From Spartobacteria bacterium (GTDB lineage: Bacteria; Verrucomicrobiota; Verrucomicrobiia; Chthoniobacterales; UBA10450): a DNA stretch of 64,000 nt. Shown here piece after piece: positions 8,003 to 18,310 of the stretch (position 1 is the first letter of the stretch; each line of letters begins with the position of its first letter). The stretch covers positions 62,001 through 126,000 of the forward strand of contig JAJPGZ010000009.1 of the NCBI GenBank assembly GCA_021325495.1, written 5' to 3'. The notes beneath the pieces are model-generated. The model saw nothing but the letters and a program-made list of their open reading frames with translations, did no database searches and was not told the origin of the DNA. Made by a program: the position numbers and the translations under genes.

Positions 8003-9340
8003 ATGGATGCAGCGATGAAACGCTCGCTCCTGATTTTGGTTTTCGTTTCCGCCCTGAACACCGCCTTCGCGATACAGCCGCAGATCTCGCCGGCCCCGCC
8101 CCCGGCGGCGATTGTTTCTCCCGACAATCCGAAGGCGTTCGAACCGGCCACGGCGACCAAAGCATGGCTCGATACCGTGCCGGCGGATAAGCGAGAAAAA
8201 TCGGACGCTTATTTCGAAGGCGGCTACTGGCTCTTGCTTTGGGATTTTCTGGTCGGCGTCGCCATCTCGATCTTTCTTTTGCAATCGCGCATTTCCGCGC
8301 GCCTGCGCGATTTCGCCGAGCGCACCACCAAATCAAAATCGCTCCAGGTGATTCTTTATCTCATTCCGTTCGTGATCCTCGTCGCGGCGCTGAGTTTTCC
8401 GATGACGATTTACGAACAATTCTACCGCGAGCACAAATACGACCTGGCCACGCAAACATTTGGGCCCTGGTTCGGCGAGCAATTGAAAGGGCTCGTCATC
8501 GCATTGATCGCGGTGTCGATCGTTCTGCCGATCATCTACATCGGTTTGCGTCGCGCGCCGCGGACGTGGTGGATTTTCGGAACGGCAATCGCGGTCGCCT
8601 TCTCAATCCTGGGCAACTTCATCGCGCCGGTTTTTGTCTTCCCGCTATTTAATAAATACACGCCGTTGGACGATCCGGCGATTCGCGACCCGATCCTGGC
8701 CATGGCGCGCGCGAATCAAATTCCGGTCGATCAGGTTTTCCTTGTCGATGCTTCGCGACAAACGACGCGGGTAAGCGCAAATGTCGCCGGATTATTCGGC
8801 ACCACGCGCATCGCGCTCAACGACAATCTCCTCAACCAATGTTCGCTTCCGGAGATTCGCGAAGTCATGGGGCACGAAATGGGGCATTACGTTCTTAATC
8901 ACGGCATGAAGCTCACGCTCTATCAGGGCGTTTTCTATTTCGTCGCGTTTGCGTTGATGACCGCGCTCTTCCACCGCGCGCAAAAGAAATACGGCGAACG
9001 TTGGCGCGTCCGCGGCATCGACGATCCGGCCGGGCTGCCGCTTCTCGTTTTGATCTTCAGCGCGATTTCATTCATCGTCACGCCGCTGAGCAACACCATG
9101 ATCCGCGTGACCGAACGGGAAGCCGATCAATTTGGTCTCAACACTTCGCGCGAGCCGGACGGTTTCGCGGCGGTCGCGCTGAAACTCGGCAAGTATCGCA
9201 AACTCGATCCCGGGCCGATCGAAGAAATGATTTTCTTCGATCATCCCAGCGGCCGCGCACGCATTCGCATGGCGATGGATTGGAAAGCGGCGCAGCTTCC
9301 GTGTGGCGACGTTGTCGATCTTGCAAAAACCGCGCGCTAA
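8003..9340 (+). CDS. M48-family (Ste24/CAAX protease-like) membrane metallopeptidase
   Basis: A 445-residue integral membrane zinc protease. After an N-terminal signal-like segment there are several transmembrane helices, the zinc motif HEMGH (about residue 290) with its catalytic Glu, and the third ligand region EREADQFG (about residue 371). The overall pattern, with long hydrophobic segments before and after HEMGH, fits the Ste24 branch that cleaves membrane or prenylated peptides in eukaryotes; bacterial substrates are mostly unknown. An internal ATG at 8015 (MKRSLL) is an equally good start. The stop overlaps that of the convergent esterase by three bases. A motif copy near the C-terminus encodes VVDLAK. 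Confidence 0.9.
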   Translation: MDAAMKRSLLILVFVSALNTAFAIQPQISPAPPPAAIVSPDNPKAFEPATATKAWLDTVPADKREKSDAYFEGGYWLLLWDFLVGVAISIFLLQSRISARLRDFAERTTKSKSLQVILYLIPFVILVAALSFPMTIYEQFYREHKYDLATQTFGPWFGEQLKGLVIALIAVSIVLPIIYIGLRRAPRTWWIFGTAIAVAFSILGNFIAPVFVFPLFNKYTPLDDPAIRDPILAMARANQIPVDQVFLVDASRQTTRVSANVAGLFGTTRIALNDNLLNQCSLPEIREVMGHEMGHYVLNHGMKLTLYQGVFYFVAFALMTALFHRAQKKYGERWRVRGIDDPAGLPLLVLIFSAISFIVTPLSNTMIRVTEREADQFGLNTSREPDGFAAVALKLGKYRKLDPGPIEEMIFFDHPSGRARIRMAMDWKAAQLPCGDVVDLAKTAR

Positions 9341-10995
9341 GGCGCGGGATTCGCGAGCAATCGCCAGAACTCTTTCGGCGGCGGCGCGGAATCGCCAAGG
9401 AGTCGATGCGTCCACGGATAATTCTCGGGCAAAGTCGTCGGGCCGTTACTCCAGGTGACGAGATCGCTCGAGCGCTGCAGCGTGTAAGTGAAACCGAAGA
9501 GCGCGCTGTAATCGAGAGTCGCGATGTTGTTATTGTCGATGTTAGTGATGACGAGCTTCGGCGGATAATCGCGCTGCGCTAACTCGTTAGGCTGCTCGAT
9601 TGCCGGCAAAAGATAATCGAGCACCTGCGGCAGACGCGCCGACCACGCCGCTTCGTTATGGGCCTGTCCGCACCCGGCCACAAATTCGACGTCGTCGTTC
9701 GCCGCATAGCCTTGCGCGAGATGCGTATCGTACATCGACAAGCAATTGTCGAAATCGCTCTGCGGTTCGCCCGTTCCCATGTCGAGATGCACCCGCAATG
9801 GCTTTTTCGTTTCGCCATTCACTTGCCCGACGTAGTTAGGCGAAATCCATAACGCCGGCGACATGACTGCGATTTTGCCGAAGGTCGTGAACTCGCGTCC
9901 GAGATACAGCGACACGAGTCCGCCCATGGACGAGCCGATTGTGGCCGTGTTTTTCGGATCGCTCAGCGTGCGAAAGTTATTGTCGATGTACGGACGGACG
10001 TTGTTAATCACGAAACTCGCATAGGCGTCGGCGCGACCTTGCGTGCCCTGATACGAATCGTTAGGCGGCTGATACTCGGGAATACGAGCGCTGTCGTTGT
10101 CGATCCCGACCATAATCGTCTCGCGCATTCGTCCGGCGCGAATCTCGTTCGTCGCCGTCGCATCCGCGCTCCACGAACCAAACGGCCCACCCGGATCGAA
10201 AACATTCTGTCCGTCGTGAAAATAAATCACTGGATAACGTCGCGACGTGTTTTCGTTGTAACCGCGCGGAAGATAAACATGGACGTTCCGCCCCGGAATA
10301 TTGGTAGCGCTCGAATCGACGAAGTGGGTGAGGATCGTCGGCGCCGAAAAGATCGGCGGAGGCTGATACGGGAAAACATTTCCATCCTCCACTTCGAAGA
10401 TGTCGATCTTAGTAAGATAATTTCCGCCACCAGGTGGATTATCGAAGCTTCCGGCGCCATCGCTGAAAACGAATTCGATGTTCTCGCCCGCTTCCCCCAC
10501 TCCGCTGATTTTGTAGAGCGATTCGTTAGGTGTTCTGCCCGCGCCCACTTTCATCATCGCCGCGCCGACAAATGTGCTGCCGTTGTTATAGACAAGATCG
10601 ACATGCGACCAGCCGCTCAAATAATAAATCGTTTTGCCAACGTACGGCGCGGCCGGCTGCGGTGTGATCGATTGCGGCTGCGTCGTCGTTAGATCGACAA
10701 CGTTATTTGCGTTGCACCAACTCCCGATCGCGGTCGAGCGTCTGATGAATTTATATTGCAGCGGCGCGCCGGACTGGATCGCGATCTGTCCCGTCCAAAG
10801 ATTTCCCGCCGTCCAACGCAGTTTAATCGCTTTCGTAATGTCGTTCGCGCCGACGTCGGCATGATTTCCGACGACGAACACGCTGTTGCCGGAGCCGACG
10901 TCATTCGCGATTGAAAACGTGACCGGCTCTTTGTGCGGGCTCGCCGCGCGCGCGCACGAGACGAAAAGGCAGAGAACGATTGCGAAGAAGCGCAT
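9337..10995 (-). CDS. Secreted esterase with N-terminal carbohydrate-binding-like domain
   Basis: A 552-residue exported protein. A signal peptide (residues 1-17, CLFVSCARAA) precedes a beta-rich domain (about 20-120) with VFVVGNHADVG, reminiscent of starch-binding CBM20-type modules. A variable region follows, then an alpha/beta-hydrolase of the EsteraseD/Fes type (about 215-480): VYLPRGYN, PVIYFHDGQNVF, the nucleophile elbow TIGSSMGGLVS, and a late His in CGQAHNEAAW. The C-terminal tail resembles the short beta domain common in secreted Verrucomicrobiota proteins. It probably removes ester groups from polysaccharides outside the cell; the substrate is inference. Confidence 0.8.
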   Translation of the reverse strand: MRFFAIVLCLFVSCARAASPHKEPVTFSIANDVGSGNSVFVVGNHADVGANDITKAIKLRWTAGNLWTGQIAIQSGAPLQYKFIRRSTAIGSWCNANNVVDLTTTQPQSITPQPAAPYVGKTIYYLSGWSHVDLVYNNGSTFVGAAMMKVGAGRTPNESLYKISGVGEAGENIEFVFSDGAGSFDNPPGGGNYLTKIDIFEVEDGNVFPYQPPPIFSAPTILTHFVDSSATNIPGRNVHVYLPRGYNENTSRRYPVIYFHDGQNVFDPGGPFGSWSADATATNEIRAGRMRETIMVGIDNDSARIPEYQPPNDSYQGTQGRADAYASFVINNVRPYIDNNFRTLSDPKNTATIGSSMGGLVSLYLGREFTTFGKIAVMSPALWISPNYVGQVNGETKKPLRVHLDMGTGEPQSDFDNCLSMYDTHLAQGYAANDDVEFVAGCGQAHNEAAWSARLPQVLDYLLPAIEQPNELAQRDYPPKLVITNIDNNNIATLDYSALFGFTYTLQRSSDLVTWSNGPTTLPENYPWTHRLLGDSAPPPKEFWRLLANPAP

Positions 10996-11019
10996 GAAAG
11001 ATGTCGATCTTAGCCCAAA

Positions 11020-12144
11020 TCAGGGCCGTTGATCGATAGGAATCACTTTCTTGCCGACTGGCTCGCCGATGTATTCGCTGAGCGGACGGAACAAACGATT
11101 ATCCTCGAGCTGCTCGAGGACGTGCGCGCACCAGCCCGACGTGCGCGCGACTGCGAAGACCGGAGTGAAGAGATCGGTCGGAATGCCTAACGAATAGTAA
11201 ACCGTGGCGGAATAGAAATCGACGTTCGCGTTCAGGTTTTTCTTTTCCTTCATCAGCTCGGCGATGCGCTCGCTCATCTTGATCCATTTCGGGTCGCCCA
11301 GTTTTTCGCTGAGCTTGATCGCCATATTGCGCAAATGCGGGGCGCGCGGGTCGAGCGTTTTGTAAACGCGGTGGCCGATTCCCATGATTTTCTTTTTCTG
11401 AGACAATTGCTCGTCGATGTAGGCCTCGACGTTTTCCAACTTGTCGATCTTTTGCAGCATGTGAATGACGCCTTCATTCGCGCCGCCATGTAGCGGCCCT
11501 TTCAACGTTCCGATCGCCGCCGTGATCGCGGAATAAATATCGGTCAGGGTCGAGATCGTCACGCGCGCGCTGAAGGTGGACGCGTTCGTTCCGTGATCGG
11601 CGTGAAGCACGAATGCGAGATCGAGCGTATCGGCCGCTTCTTTCGTCGGCTCTTCTCCGCACATCAGATAAAGAAAATGGGCGGCCTCCCCAAGATCTTC
11701 GCGGATCGGCGGCAACGGCAAACCTTTGCGCGCCCGATGAAAATAGGCCGCGATCACGCCGATCTTCGCCGTGATGCTGCGCGCGCGTTGGCGATTAATT
11801 TCCGGCGTCGCCTCGCGATGAATGTCGGGATCGTACAGGCCTAACATCGAGACGGCCGTGCGCATGACATCCATCGGCAGCGCGTTCTTGGGCGCGTTCT
11901 TGATAAGATCGACAACTGCATCCGGAAGCCGACGCAGGGAACGCAACGTGTTTGCGCATTGATTCAACTCGTCGCGATTCGGCAGGCGATTATTCCAAAG
12001 CAGGAAAACAACTTCCTCGTATGAAACTTTGCCCGCGAGCTCGTTGATGTCGTAGCCTGCGTAAATGAGTTGGCCTTTGTCGCCGATGACATCGCTCAAT
12101 CGCGTCGTGTTCGCGACCACGCCTTCAAGTCCGCGTGAGGTCAT
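11020..12144 (-). CDS. gltA: Citrate synthase
   Basis: A 374-residue citrate synthase of the shorter type II/methylcitrate-like class, condensing oxaloacetate with acetyl-CoA at the entry of the TCA cycle. Catalytic regions are visible: GPLHGGANE with the first His, GIGHRVYKT with the second, and the NVDFYSATVYYSLG aspartate. A 2-methylcitrate synthase activity cannot be excluded by sequence. The ATG overlaps the sucD stop by one base (TGATG), making this the last gene of the sucC-VOC-sucD-gltA operon, so three TCA-cycle enzymes are expressed together. Confidence 0.93.
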   Translation of the reverse strand: MTSRGLEGVVANTTRLSDVIGDKGQLIYAGYDINELAGKVSYEEVVFLLWNNRLPNRDELNQCANTLRSLRRLPDAVVDLIKNAPKNALPMDVMRTAVSMLGLYDPDIHREATPEINRQRARSITAKIGVIAAYFHRARKGLPLPPIREDLGEAAHFLYLMCGEEPTKEAADTLDLAFVLHADHGTNASTFSARVTISTLTDIYSAITAAIGTLKGPLHGGANEGVIHMLQKIDKLENVEAYIDEQLSQKKKIMGIGHRVYKTLDPRAPHLRNMAIKLSEKLGDPKWIKMSERIAELMKEKKNLNANVDFYSATVYYSLGIPTDLFTPVFAVARTSGWCAHVLEQLEDNRLFRPLSEYIGEPVGKKVIPIDQRP

Positions 12145-13025
12145 CAGCGTTTTCCTTTCATCTGTGCGATCAACGTGTCGGCCATTGTCGCTGGAGTTTC
12201 TGCGACTGCAATGCCGGCGGCTTTGAGCGCTTCGATTTTCCCCGCGGCCGTTCCTTTCCCGCCCGAAACAATCGCGCCCGCGTGACCCATCCGACGACCG
12301 GGCGGCGCCGTCATTCCCGCGATGAATGCGGCGACCGGTTTTTTGTAATTATCTTTGATCCACGCCGCGGCTTCTTCTTCCGCGCTGCCGCCGATCTCGC
12401 CGATGAGGATGAGCGCTTCAGTATGTCGATCTTCGTTGAAAATTTTCACGGCATCGAGATGCGACATGCCGTTGATCGGGTCACCGCCGATGCCGATGCA
12501 AGTCGATTGGCCGTAGCCGCGACTCGTTAGTTGCCAGACCGCTTCATAGGTGAGCGTGCCGCTGCGCGAGATGACGCCGACGTTTCCTTCTTTGTGAATG
12601 TAACCGGGCATGATCCCGATCTTGCACGCGCCCGGCGTGATGATGCCCGGACAATTCGGCCCGATGAGTCGCGATTTTTTTCCGCGCATTTGTTCTTTCA
12701 CCCGCATCATGTCCATGACCGGAATCCCTTCCGTGATGCAAACGACAAGATCGACATCTGCATCCACGGCTTCGAGAATTGAATCGGCGGCCGCGGCTGC
12801 GGGAACGAAAATCATCGAGACGTTGCAATCCGTTTTCTGTTTCGCTTCCCAGACCGTGTCGAACACCGGCACTTTCCCGCCGAACATCTGTCCGCCTTTT
12901 CCGGGCGTCACGCCGGCGACCACGTTCGTCCCGTACTCCATGCATTGCCGCGCGTGAAATCCGCCGGCGCTGCCGGTGATTCCTTGGACAACGAGTCGCG
13001 TATTCTTGTCGACTAAAACAGACAT
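12144..13025 (-). CDS. sucD: Succinyl-CoA synthetase, alpha subunit
   Basis: The 293-residue alpha subunit forms succinyl-CoA or, in reverse, succinate plus NTP. It has the CoA-binding N-terminus ([21 protein letters not shown]), the IGPNCPG segment and the phosphohistidine loop [11 protein letters not shown] near residue 245. Length fits E. coli SucD (289). It is separated from the VOC gene upstream by 71 bases that contain an inverted repeat, and is coupled to gltA downstream. Confidence 0.96.
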   Translation of the reverse strand: MSVLVDKNTRLVVQGITGSAGGFHARQCMEYGTNVVAGVTPGKGGQMFGGKVPVFDTVWEAKQKTDCNVSMIFVPAAAAADSILEAVDADVDLVVCITEGIPVMDMMRVKEQMRGKKSRLIGPNCPGIITPGACKIGIMPGYIHKEGNVGVISRSGTLTYEAVWQLTSRGYGQSTCIGIGGDPINGMSHLDAVKIFNEDRHTEALILIGEIGGSAEEEAAAWIKDNYKKPVAAFIAGMTAPPGRRMGHAGAIVSGGKGTAAGKIEALKAAGIAVAETPATMADTLIAQMKGKR

Positions 13026-13032
13026 ACAGATG

Positions 13033-13092
13033 AGGAAAGCGGGAACGCAGGAAGAATAGTTCCCAAAATCTTTCCTATTTTCCTGCTTTCCT
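13033..13092. repeat. Inverted repeat in the leader of sucD
   Basis: AGGAAAGCGGGAA at 13033-13045 pairs with TTTCCTGCTTTCCT at 13079-13092, about 12 of 13 positions. It fills the gap between the VOC gene and sucD, so the transcript could form a hairpin just before the sucD start. No run of T follows on the minus strand, so a simple terminator is unlikely. An attenuator or an mRNA-stabilising element is possible. Confidence 0.6.
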
Positions 13093-13095
13093 GAT

Positions 13096-13452
13096 TCATT
13101 TCTCTTTCCGTTTGTGAACCAGAAGCTTGTTGCCGTCGGGATCGCGGAATTGCGCCATCCAGCAGACTGGCGTTTCCATCGGTCCCATATCGAACTCGAT
13201 GCCGCGTTCTTTTAACTCCGCGACCGACGCGTCGAAGTCATCAACTTCAAACGCAACGCTTGTTCCTTCGTTTGACGGCTTCCACGCAGGATGACAACCG
13301 ACTCCGATCGTCACCGTGCCGAGATCGTACTCGACCCAGGCGCCTTCCATCGCCGTGCTGCTCGGTTTTAGCTCGAGCGTTTCTTGATAAAATTTTCGCG
13401 CGCGTTCCTTGTCCGTTACCGCAATCGCGACGAAGGCGACTTCTTTAATCAT
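13096..13452 (-). CDS. VOC-family (glyoxalase/bleomycin-resistance fold) protein
   Basis: A 118-residue protein made of two beta-alpha-beta-beta-beta units. It has the family landmarks [20 protein letters not shown], a central VAFEVDDFD and the C-terminal [13 protein letters not shown]. The glutamates and histidines expected for metal binding are only partly present, so the reaction is open. It lies inside the succinyl-CoA synthetase operon, overlapping sucC by four bases (ATGA). This odd position suggests a role linked to acyl-CoA metabolism, for example a methylmalonyl-CoA epimerase-like step, but the protein is not clearly an epimerase. Confidence 0.85.
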   Translation of the reverse strand: MIKEVAFVAIAVTDKERARKFYQETLELKPSSTAMEGAWVEYDLGTVTIGVGCHPAWKPSNEGTSVAFEVDDFDASVAELKERGIEFDMGPMETPVCWMAQFRDPDGNKLLVHKRKEK

Positions 13453-14642
13453 GTCGATCTTTCCTTTGCTGCTTTGACTGCTTTCTGTGCGGCGTCGCCC
13501 AGATCGTCCGCGGTGATCAATGCTACGCCGCCCTCTTTCAAAAGCTGTTTTCCTTTTTCAACATTCGTTCCTTCCAGCCTAACGACCAACGGCACGGACA
13601 ACTTTACCGTCTTAGCCGCGTTGATGATCCCTTGCGCGATGATGTCGCACTTCATGATGCCACCGAAAATGTTCACCAGGATCGCCTTCACCTTTTTGTC
13701 GGCGATCAGAATCTTGAACGCTTCCGTCACTTGTTCTTCGGTCGCGCCGCCACCGACATCGAGAAAGTTCGCGGGCTCGCCGCCGTAAAATTTGATGATG
13801 TCCATCGTGGCCATGGCGAGACCGGCGCCGTTCACGAGACAAGCGATGTTGCCATCGAGTCCGATGTAATTCAGTCCGTGCTTCGACGCTTCGACTTCGC
13901 GCGGATCTTCCTCGGCGGTGTCACGCATGGCGGCGACTTCGGGATGACGAAAAAGCGCGTTGTCGTCGAAATTAAATTTCGCATCGAGCGCGAGCACTTC
14001 GCCTTTCGTCGTCACGACTAACGGATTCACTTCCACCATCGAGCAATCGAGACCGATAAACGTGCGATAAAGTCCGTCGAATAATTTCGTCGCCGCTTTC
14101 GATTCGTTAGGTGAAAATCCGAGCTGCTTCGCCAGCTTGCGTGTTTGATACGGCTGCAATCCCGCCAGTGGATCGACATGTTCGCGCATGATCTTCTCCG
14201 GCGATTTTTCTGCGACTGCTTCGATCTCGACTCCGCCTTCCGTGCTGGCAACGATCAACGGCGCGGCCGATTGTCGATCTAACAAGATCGCAAAATAAAT
14301 TTCACGCGCGATGTCGGCCGATTCCGCCACCAGAACTTTATTCACGACACGACCTTGCGGTCCGGTCTGATGCGTGACCAAAGTCTGGCCGAGCATTTTG
14401 CTCGCGACCTCGCGCACCTCCTTCGGCGATTTCACCACGTGCACGCCGCCTTTGAATCCATTTGTGAATGTTCCCTTCCCGCGCCCGCCGGCGTGCACCT
14501 GCGCCTTCACCACAAGATCGACATCTCCAATCTGGCGCGCGATCGCTTCCGCTTCCTCCGGCGTGCTCGCAACTTTCCCGCGTGTTGTCGCCACGCCGAA
14601 ACGCTCGAGCAATTCCTTCGCTTGATACTCGTGGATGTTCAT
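13449..14642 (-). CDS. sucC: Succinyl-CoA synthetase, beta subunit
   Basis: The 397-residue ATP-grasp beta subunit of succinyl-CoA synthetase. It begins [17 protein letters not shown], the standard N-terminus, and carries [28 protein letters not shown], and the C-terminal [20 protein letters not shown] and [17 protein letters not shown] motifs. Nucleotide specificity (ATP or GTP) is not decided. It is the first gene of the operon sucC-VOC-sucD-gltA; about 120 bases separate it from the divergent membrane protein gene at 14764, where the promoter should lie. Confidence 0.96.
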   Translation of the reverse strand: MNIHEYQAKELLERFGVATTRGKVASTPEEAEAIARQIGDVDLVVKAQVHAGGRGKGTFTNGFKGGVHVVKSPKEVREVASKMLGQTLVTHQTGPQGRVVNKVLVAESADIAREIYFAILLDRQSAAPLIVASTEGGVEIEAVAEKSPEKIMREHVDPLAGLQPYQTRKLAKQLGFSPNESKAATKLFDGLYRTFIGLDCSMVEVNPLVVTTKGEVLALDAKFNFDDNALFRHPEVAAMRDTAEEDPREVEASKHGLNYIGLDGNIACLVNGAGLAMATMDIIKFYGGEPANFLDVGGGATEEQVTEAFKILIADKKVKAILVNIFGGIMKCDIIAQGIINAAKTVKLSVPLVVRLEGTNVEKGKQLLKEGGVALITADDLGDAAQKAVKAAKERST

Positions 14643-14763
14643 TCGGCGAATAAGGACGCGGCAGGCATTAAGCGCCTAAAATCGCGACCGGCAAATTGTT
14701 TTCTTGAGCAGATCATGTCTTGATCGTTGCGCAACATACGGGTGATCTGATTGGCTCCATCGC

Positions 14764-16260
14764 GTGAGCACGGCGCAGTTTCGTTTGGCAATCCTCGCGA
14801 TTATTCTTCTCACAATCGTCGAACGTTTACCGTCGATCTTGCACAACTATCCGATCGACGACGAATCGGTTTACGCCGTGGTCGCCGGCGAGATGGTCGA
14901 CGGTGGTCGTCCATACATTGATGCGATCGAGCGGAAGCCACCACTTCTTTTCTGGACTTACGCCGCGGTGTTCAAAACGTTCGGCAAATACAACTGGACC
15001 GCGCTGCACCTGGTCGCGCTCGCCTGGACGACTCTCACCATGGTGGGCCTGTTCGTCGCTGCGAGCTCATTGTTCGATCGCCGCGCCGGACTCGCGGCCG
15101 CGTTGCTCTACGGAATTTTTCAGCCGTGGGCGATTTTAAAAAATCACGCTCTCAACGGCGAACTGCTCATGAACCTCCCAATTGCGTGGGCTTACGCGAT
15201 CGCATTCCAACGCAGCGGGCGAAAATCTCGGCCCGAGCTTCTGATGGCGGGCGCTTTGTTAGCGCTGGCCTTCTTGCATAAACAACCAGCCGCGATCGCC
15301 GCACTGCCGTTAGGTATCTATTTAATTCTTCCGGCCTATCGCTCAGCGCGTGGGTTAAACCGCGGCCAGGCAATCTCGCATGCGAGCATGATGAGCGCGG
15401 GCTTTGTCGCGACACTCGCGCTCTGCGCGTTTGTCTTGTGGAAGGAGCAAATTCTTCGCGACGCAATTTATTGGAGCATCGGCGATCACGCGCCCCGACA
15501 ATTTTTCTGGCAACGCGGCCTGGGTATGACGCTTGCGTTTATCGTTTGTTGTTTGCCGCTTTTAATCGGCGCCGGCATGGCGCGTGACTTCGCGATTTGG
15601 GAGGGACGACACGCCGAACGTACGGTGTTGCTTCTGCTGATCGGTGTCTCAATTCTGGGCACGGTCGCCGGGACTCGCTTCTATCCGCATTATTATATCC
15701 AGCTCATTCTGCCGCTTACATTGTTCGCGGCACCGTCCGTCGCGAAAATTTTATCCGGTGAAACTGAATCGACATCAAAATTGCGACCCGGCGCGATGTA
15801 TCTCTGGCTCGGACTTACTGTCGCGGGTTTTGTCATCGGCGCATGTCTGACTTCCGATTTTGACCCGCCGGCCGCGGCCACCGCGCAATTCGTGCGCGAA
15901 CATTCTCACCCCACCGACCGCATCTTCGTGTGGGGACACGAAGCAACCATTTATTCCGACGCCCAACGCCGACCCGCGTGTCGTTACATCACGACGTTTC
16001 CGCTCACCGGTTATCTCTTCGGTGGAACTGCTAACGCGGCACAGGCCCGCGGATGGATCAGGCCCGGGGCGTGGCAGACCTTAGCCGAAGATTTCGCGAA
16101 ACATCCGCCCGCTTTGATTATCGACACGCAAAAATATTCCCGCGCGCCTTACCCGGTTAAAGATTTTCCAATCCTCGCCAATCTCCTCGCCACAAGTTAT
16201 GTCGCAATCGGCGAAACCGACGACAGCATTATTTACGCACGGAAATCTTCGGCGCCTTAG
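14764..16260 (+). CDS. GT39/ArnT-like polytopic membrane glycosyltransferase (putative)
   Basis: A 498-residue protein with about ten transmembrane helices and a soluble C-terminal part. The first periplasmic loop holds NYPIDDESVYAVVAGEM, with acidic residues placed as in the GT-C fold (ArnT, Pmt), and a following KPPLLFW segment typical of the DUF/PMT_2 group. Such enzymes move a sugar from a polyprenyl-phosphate carrier to a lipid or protein on the outer face of the inner membrane. The donor and acceptor are unknown. The start is GTG; TTG or ATG alternatives give a less typical first helix. Confidence 0.72.
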   Translation: MSTAQFRLAILAIILLTIVERLPSILHNYPIDDESVYAVVAGEMVDGGRPYIDAIERKPPLLFWTYAAVFKTFGKYNWTALHLVALAWTTLTMVGLFVAASSLFDRRAGLAAALLYGIFQPWAILKNHALNGELLMNLPIAWAYAIAFQRSGRKSRPELLMAGALLALAFLHKQPAAIAALPLGIYLILPAYRSARGLNRGQAISHASMMSAGFVATLALCAFVLWKEQILRDAIYWSIGDHAPRQFFWQRGLGMTLAFIVCCLPLLIGAGMARDFAIWEGRHAERTVLLLLIGVSILGTVAGTRFYPHYYIQLILPLTLFAAPSVAKILSGETESTSKLRPGAMYLWLGLTVAGFVIGACLTSDFDPPAAATAQFVREHSHPTDRIFVWGHEATIYSDAQRRPACRYITTFPLTGYLFGGTANAAQARGWIRPGAWQTLAEDFAKHPPALIIDTQKYSRAPYPVKDFPILANLLATSYVAIGETDDSIIYARKSSAP

Positions 16261-16309
16261 CCGGCGAACGGCGCTTGCTTGCGACCACCTCACCGCCACA
16301 TTGCGATCA

Positions 16310-18271
16310 ATGAACGTGATCGCGGACGTCTTGCGCAAGATCGACAACAGCGTTTCGCGCGGCGACCTGCTCGCGTCGAGCGCTGAAAATGTTCGCATAT
16401 TCCTGGGCAACGAGCCTAACGAACGCGACATCAACGCCATCACCGAGCTGATCGACCGCGGCGAATGGTCCGAGCTCAATGATCGTTTTTACAAAACGCT
16501 CGCGTTCGGCACCGGCGGATTGCGAGGGCGAACGATCGGCAAAATCGTGACCAAAGCCGAACGCGGCGGCGCGCCTAACGATTCGCCTCCGCAGTTTCCC
16601 TGCGTCGGTACGAACGCGATGAATTTTTTCAACATCGAACGCGCCACTCGCGGCCTCGTCGCCTACCTGCACGAATGGAAAGATCGACAACGGCATTCGG
16701 CGAAACCAAAACTCGTCATCGCGCACGACACGCGATTCTTCTCCAAAGATTTCGCCGACACCGCCGCGCGCGTTGCGGCCGAAAATGGTTGCGACGCCTT
16801 TGTCTTCAACGGTCCGCGCTCGACTCCCGAGCTCTCGTTCGCTGTTCGTTATTTGCGCGCCGATGCCGGCATCGTCATCACCGCCTCACACAATCCGCCG
16901 CACGATAACGGCTACAAAGTTTACTTCGAAGACGGCGCGCAAGTGGTCGAGCCGCACGCGAGCGCCATCATCGCGAAGGTGAATGGAGGGACCAGCTCCG
17001 TCGCGTCCAAATCAAGCGGCCAGATCACGACCCTGAATGAAGATGTCGATCTTGCCTACATGCGGCGGCTCGAAACACTCGTGCTCGATCCGAAAATAAT
17101 TTCGCAGGCGAAAGGTTTGAAGATTGTCTTCACCCCCATTCACGGAACCGGTGGCGTGATCGTGAAGCCGATGCTGCAGAAACTCGGCTTCAATTTCGAA
17201 GTCGTGCCCGAGCAGGACAAGTTCGACGGCGCATTTCCCACCGTGAAATCACCCAATCCCGAGAATGCCGAGGCGTTGTCGATGGGGATCGCGCTCGCGC
17301 AAAAGACGAATGCCGATCTTGTCATCGCCACCGATCCCGATTGCGACCGCATGGGCGTCGCGGTTCGAACGCAATCGAACGAAATGAAATTGCTCACCGG
17401 AAATCAGATCGGCTCGCTCATGGCGTATTATCGCGCGAATAAATTTTTCGAGCTCGGCATTCTAAACAAAGAGAACGCGGCGCGCGGCGTCATCATCAAG
17501 ACTTTCGTGACAAGCGATCTCCAGAAAGCGATCGCGGAGCAATTCGGATTGCGATGCGTGGAGACGTTGACCGGTTTCAAGTACATCGGCCAGAAGTTAA
17601 CGAAATTTGAACGCGCCATTCCGCGCGAAGCGTTGCCAAAAGAATATGTCGATCTTAGCGAAGAAGAAACGCGCGCGTTGAGATTGAAATATTCGTCGTT
17701 CTACGTTTTCGGCGGCGAAGAAAGCTATGGCTACAGCGGCGCCGATTTCGTTCGCGACAAAGACGGGAACGGCTCCGTGGTGATGTTTTGCGAGATCGCG
17801 GCCTATGCGAAAGCGCGCGGCAAAACGATCGACCAATTTCTCGACGAAATGTTTTGCGGTTTCGGTTACTTCGAAGAGAAGAGCCATTCGTTAGTCTTCG
17901 AAGGCGCGGATGGCGCGGCGAAAATTGCAGCGCTGGTCGATTCCTACGCGAACAATCCGCCTAACGAAATGCTCGGTACAAAAGTGAAAAAGATCACGAA
18001 TTTCGCGACCGAAACGATTCGCGACATTGAAGGCGACGAAATTCCGAAGGAGAAGATGTCGATCTTCGAACTTGTCGATCAAACGCGCATCGCGGTGCGA
18101 CCGTCCGGCACCGAACCAAAGATAAAGTATTACCTTTTCGCGCAATGCCGCCCGGCCAAAGAAAAATTCTCCGCCAACCAACTGCGCGAGATCAAAAGCG
18201 AAGTGGCCACGCGATTGAACAATCTCTGGCGATGGCTCGAAGAGGACGCGCACTCGCGGCTGTCGCATTGA
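16310..18271 (+). CDS. Phosphoglucomutase/phosphomannomutase
   Basis: A 653-residue alpha-D-phosphohexomutase interconverting hexose 1- and 6-phosphates. It shows FGTGGLRG near the N-terminus, the phosphoserine loop ITASHNPPHDNGYK (Ser near residue 191), the Mg site DPDCDRMGV, the sugar-binding GGEESYGYSG and the C-terminal phosphate loop RPSGTEPKIKYY. The size is that of the large PgcA-like phosphoglucomutases of Gram-positives and Verrucomicrobia. ATG 16310 gives a sensible N-terminus; the frame is open further upstream over the end of the preceding gene. It would feed glucose 1-phosphate to glycogen or exopolysaccharide synthesis. Confidence 0.9.
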   Translation: MNVIADVLRKIDNSVSRGDLLASSAENVRIFLGNEPNERDINAITELIDRGEWSELNDRFYKTLAFGTGGLRGRTIGKIVTKAERGGAPNDSPPQFPCVGTNAMNFFNIERATRGLVAYLHEWKDRQRHSAKPKLVIAHDTRFFSKDFADTAARVAAENGCDAFVFNGPRSTPELSFAVRYLRADAGIVITASHNPPHDNGYKVYFEDGAQVVEPHASAIIAKVNGGTSSVASKSSGQITTLNEDVDLAYMRRLETLVLDPKIISQAKGLKIVFTPIHGTGGVIVKPMLQKLGFNFEVVPEQDKFDGAFPTVKSPNPENAEALSMGIALAQKTNADLVIATDPDCDRMGVAVRTQSNEMKLLTGNQIGSLMAYYRANKFFELGILNKENAARGVIIKTFVTSDLQKAIAEQFGLRCVETLTGFKYIGQKLTKFERAIPREALPKEYVDLSEEETRALRLKYSSFYVFGGEESYGYSGADFVRDKDGNGSVVMFCEIAAYAKARGKTIDQFLDEMFCGFGYFEEKSHSLVFEGADGAAKIAALVDSYANNPPNEMLGTKVKKITNFATETIRDIEGDEIPKEKMSIFELVDQTRIAVRPSGTEPKIKYYLFAQCRPAKEKFSANQLREIKSEVATRLNNLWRWLEEDAHSRLSH

Positions 18272-18310
18272 GCGAGCAATGGCGGCACGCGCGCTGCTGG
18301 TTACTCTTTT

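Noticed and set aside
13033-13092. Rho-independent terminator between the VOC gene and sucD
   Set aside because: The stem is not followed by a T run on the transcribed strand, and co-expression of sucC and sucD is expected.
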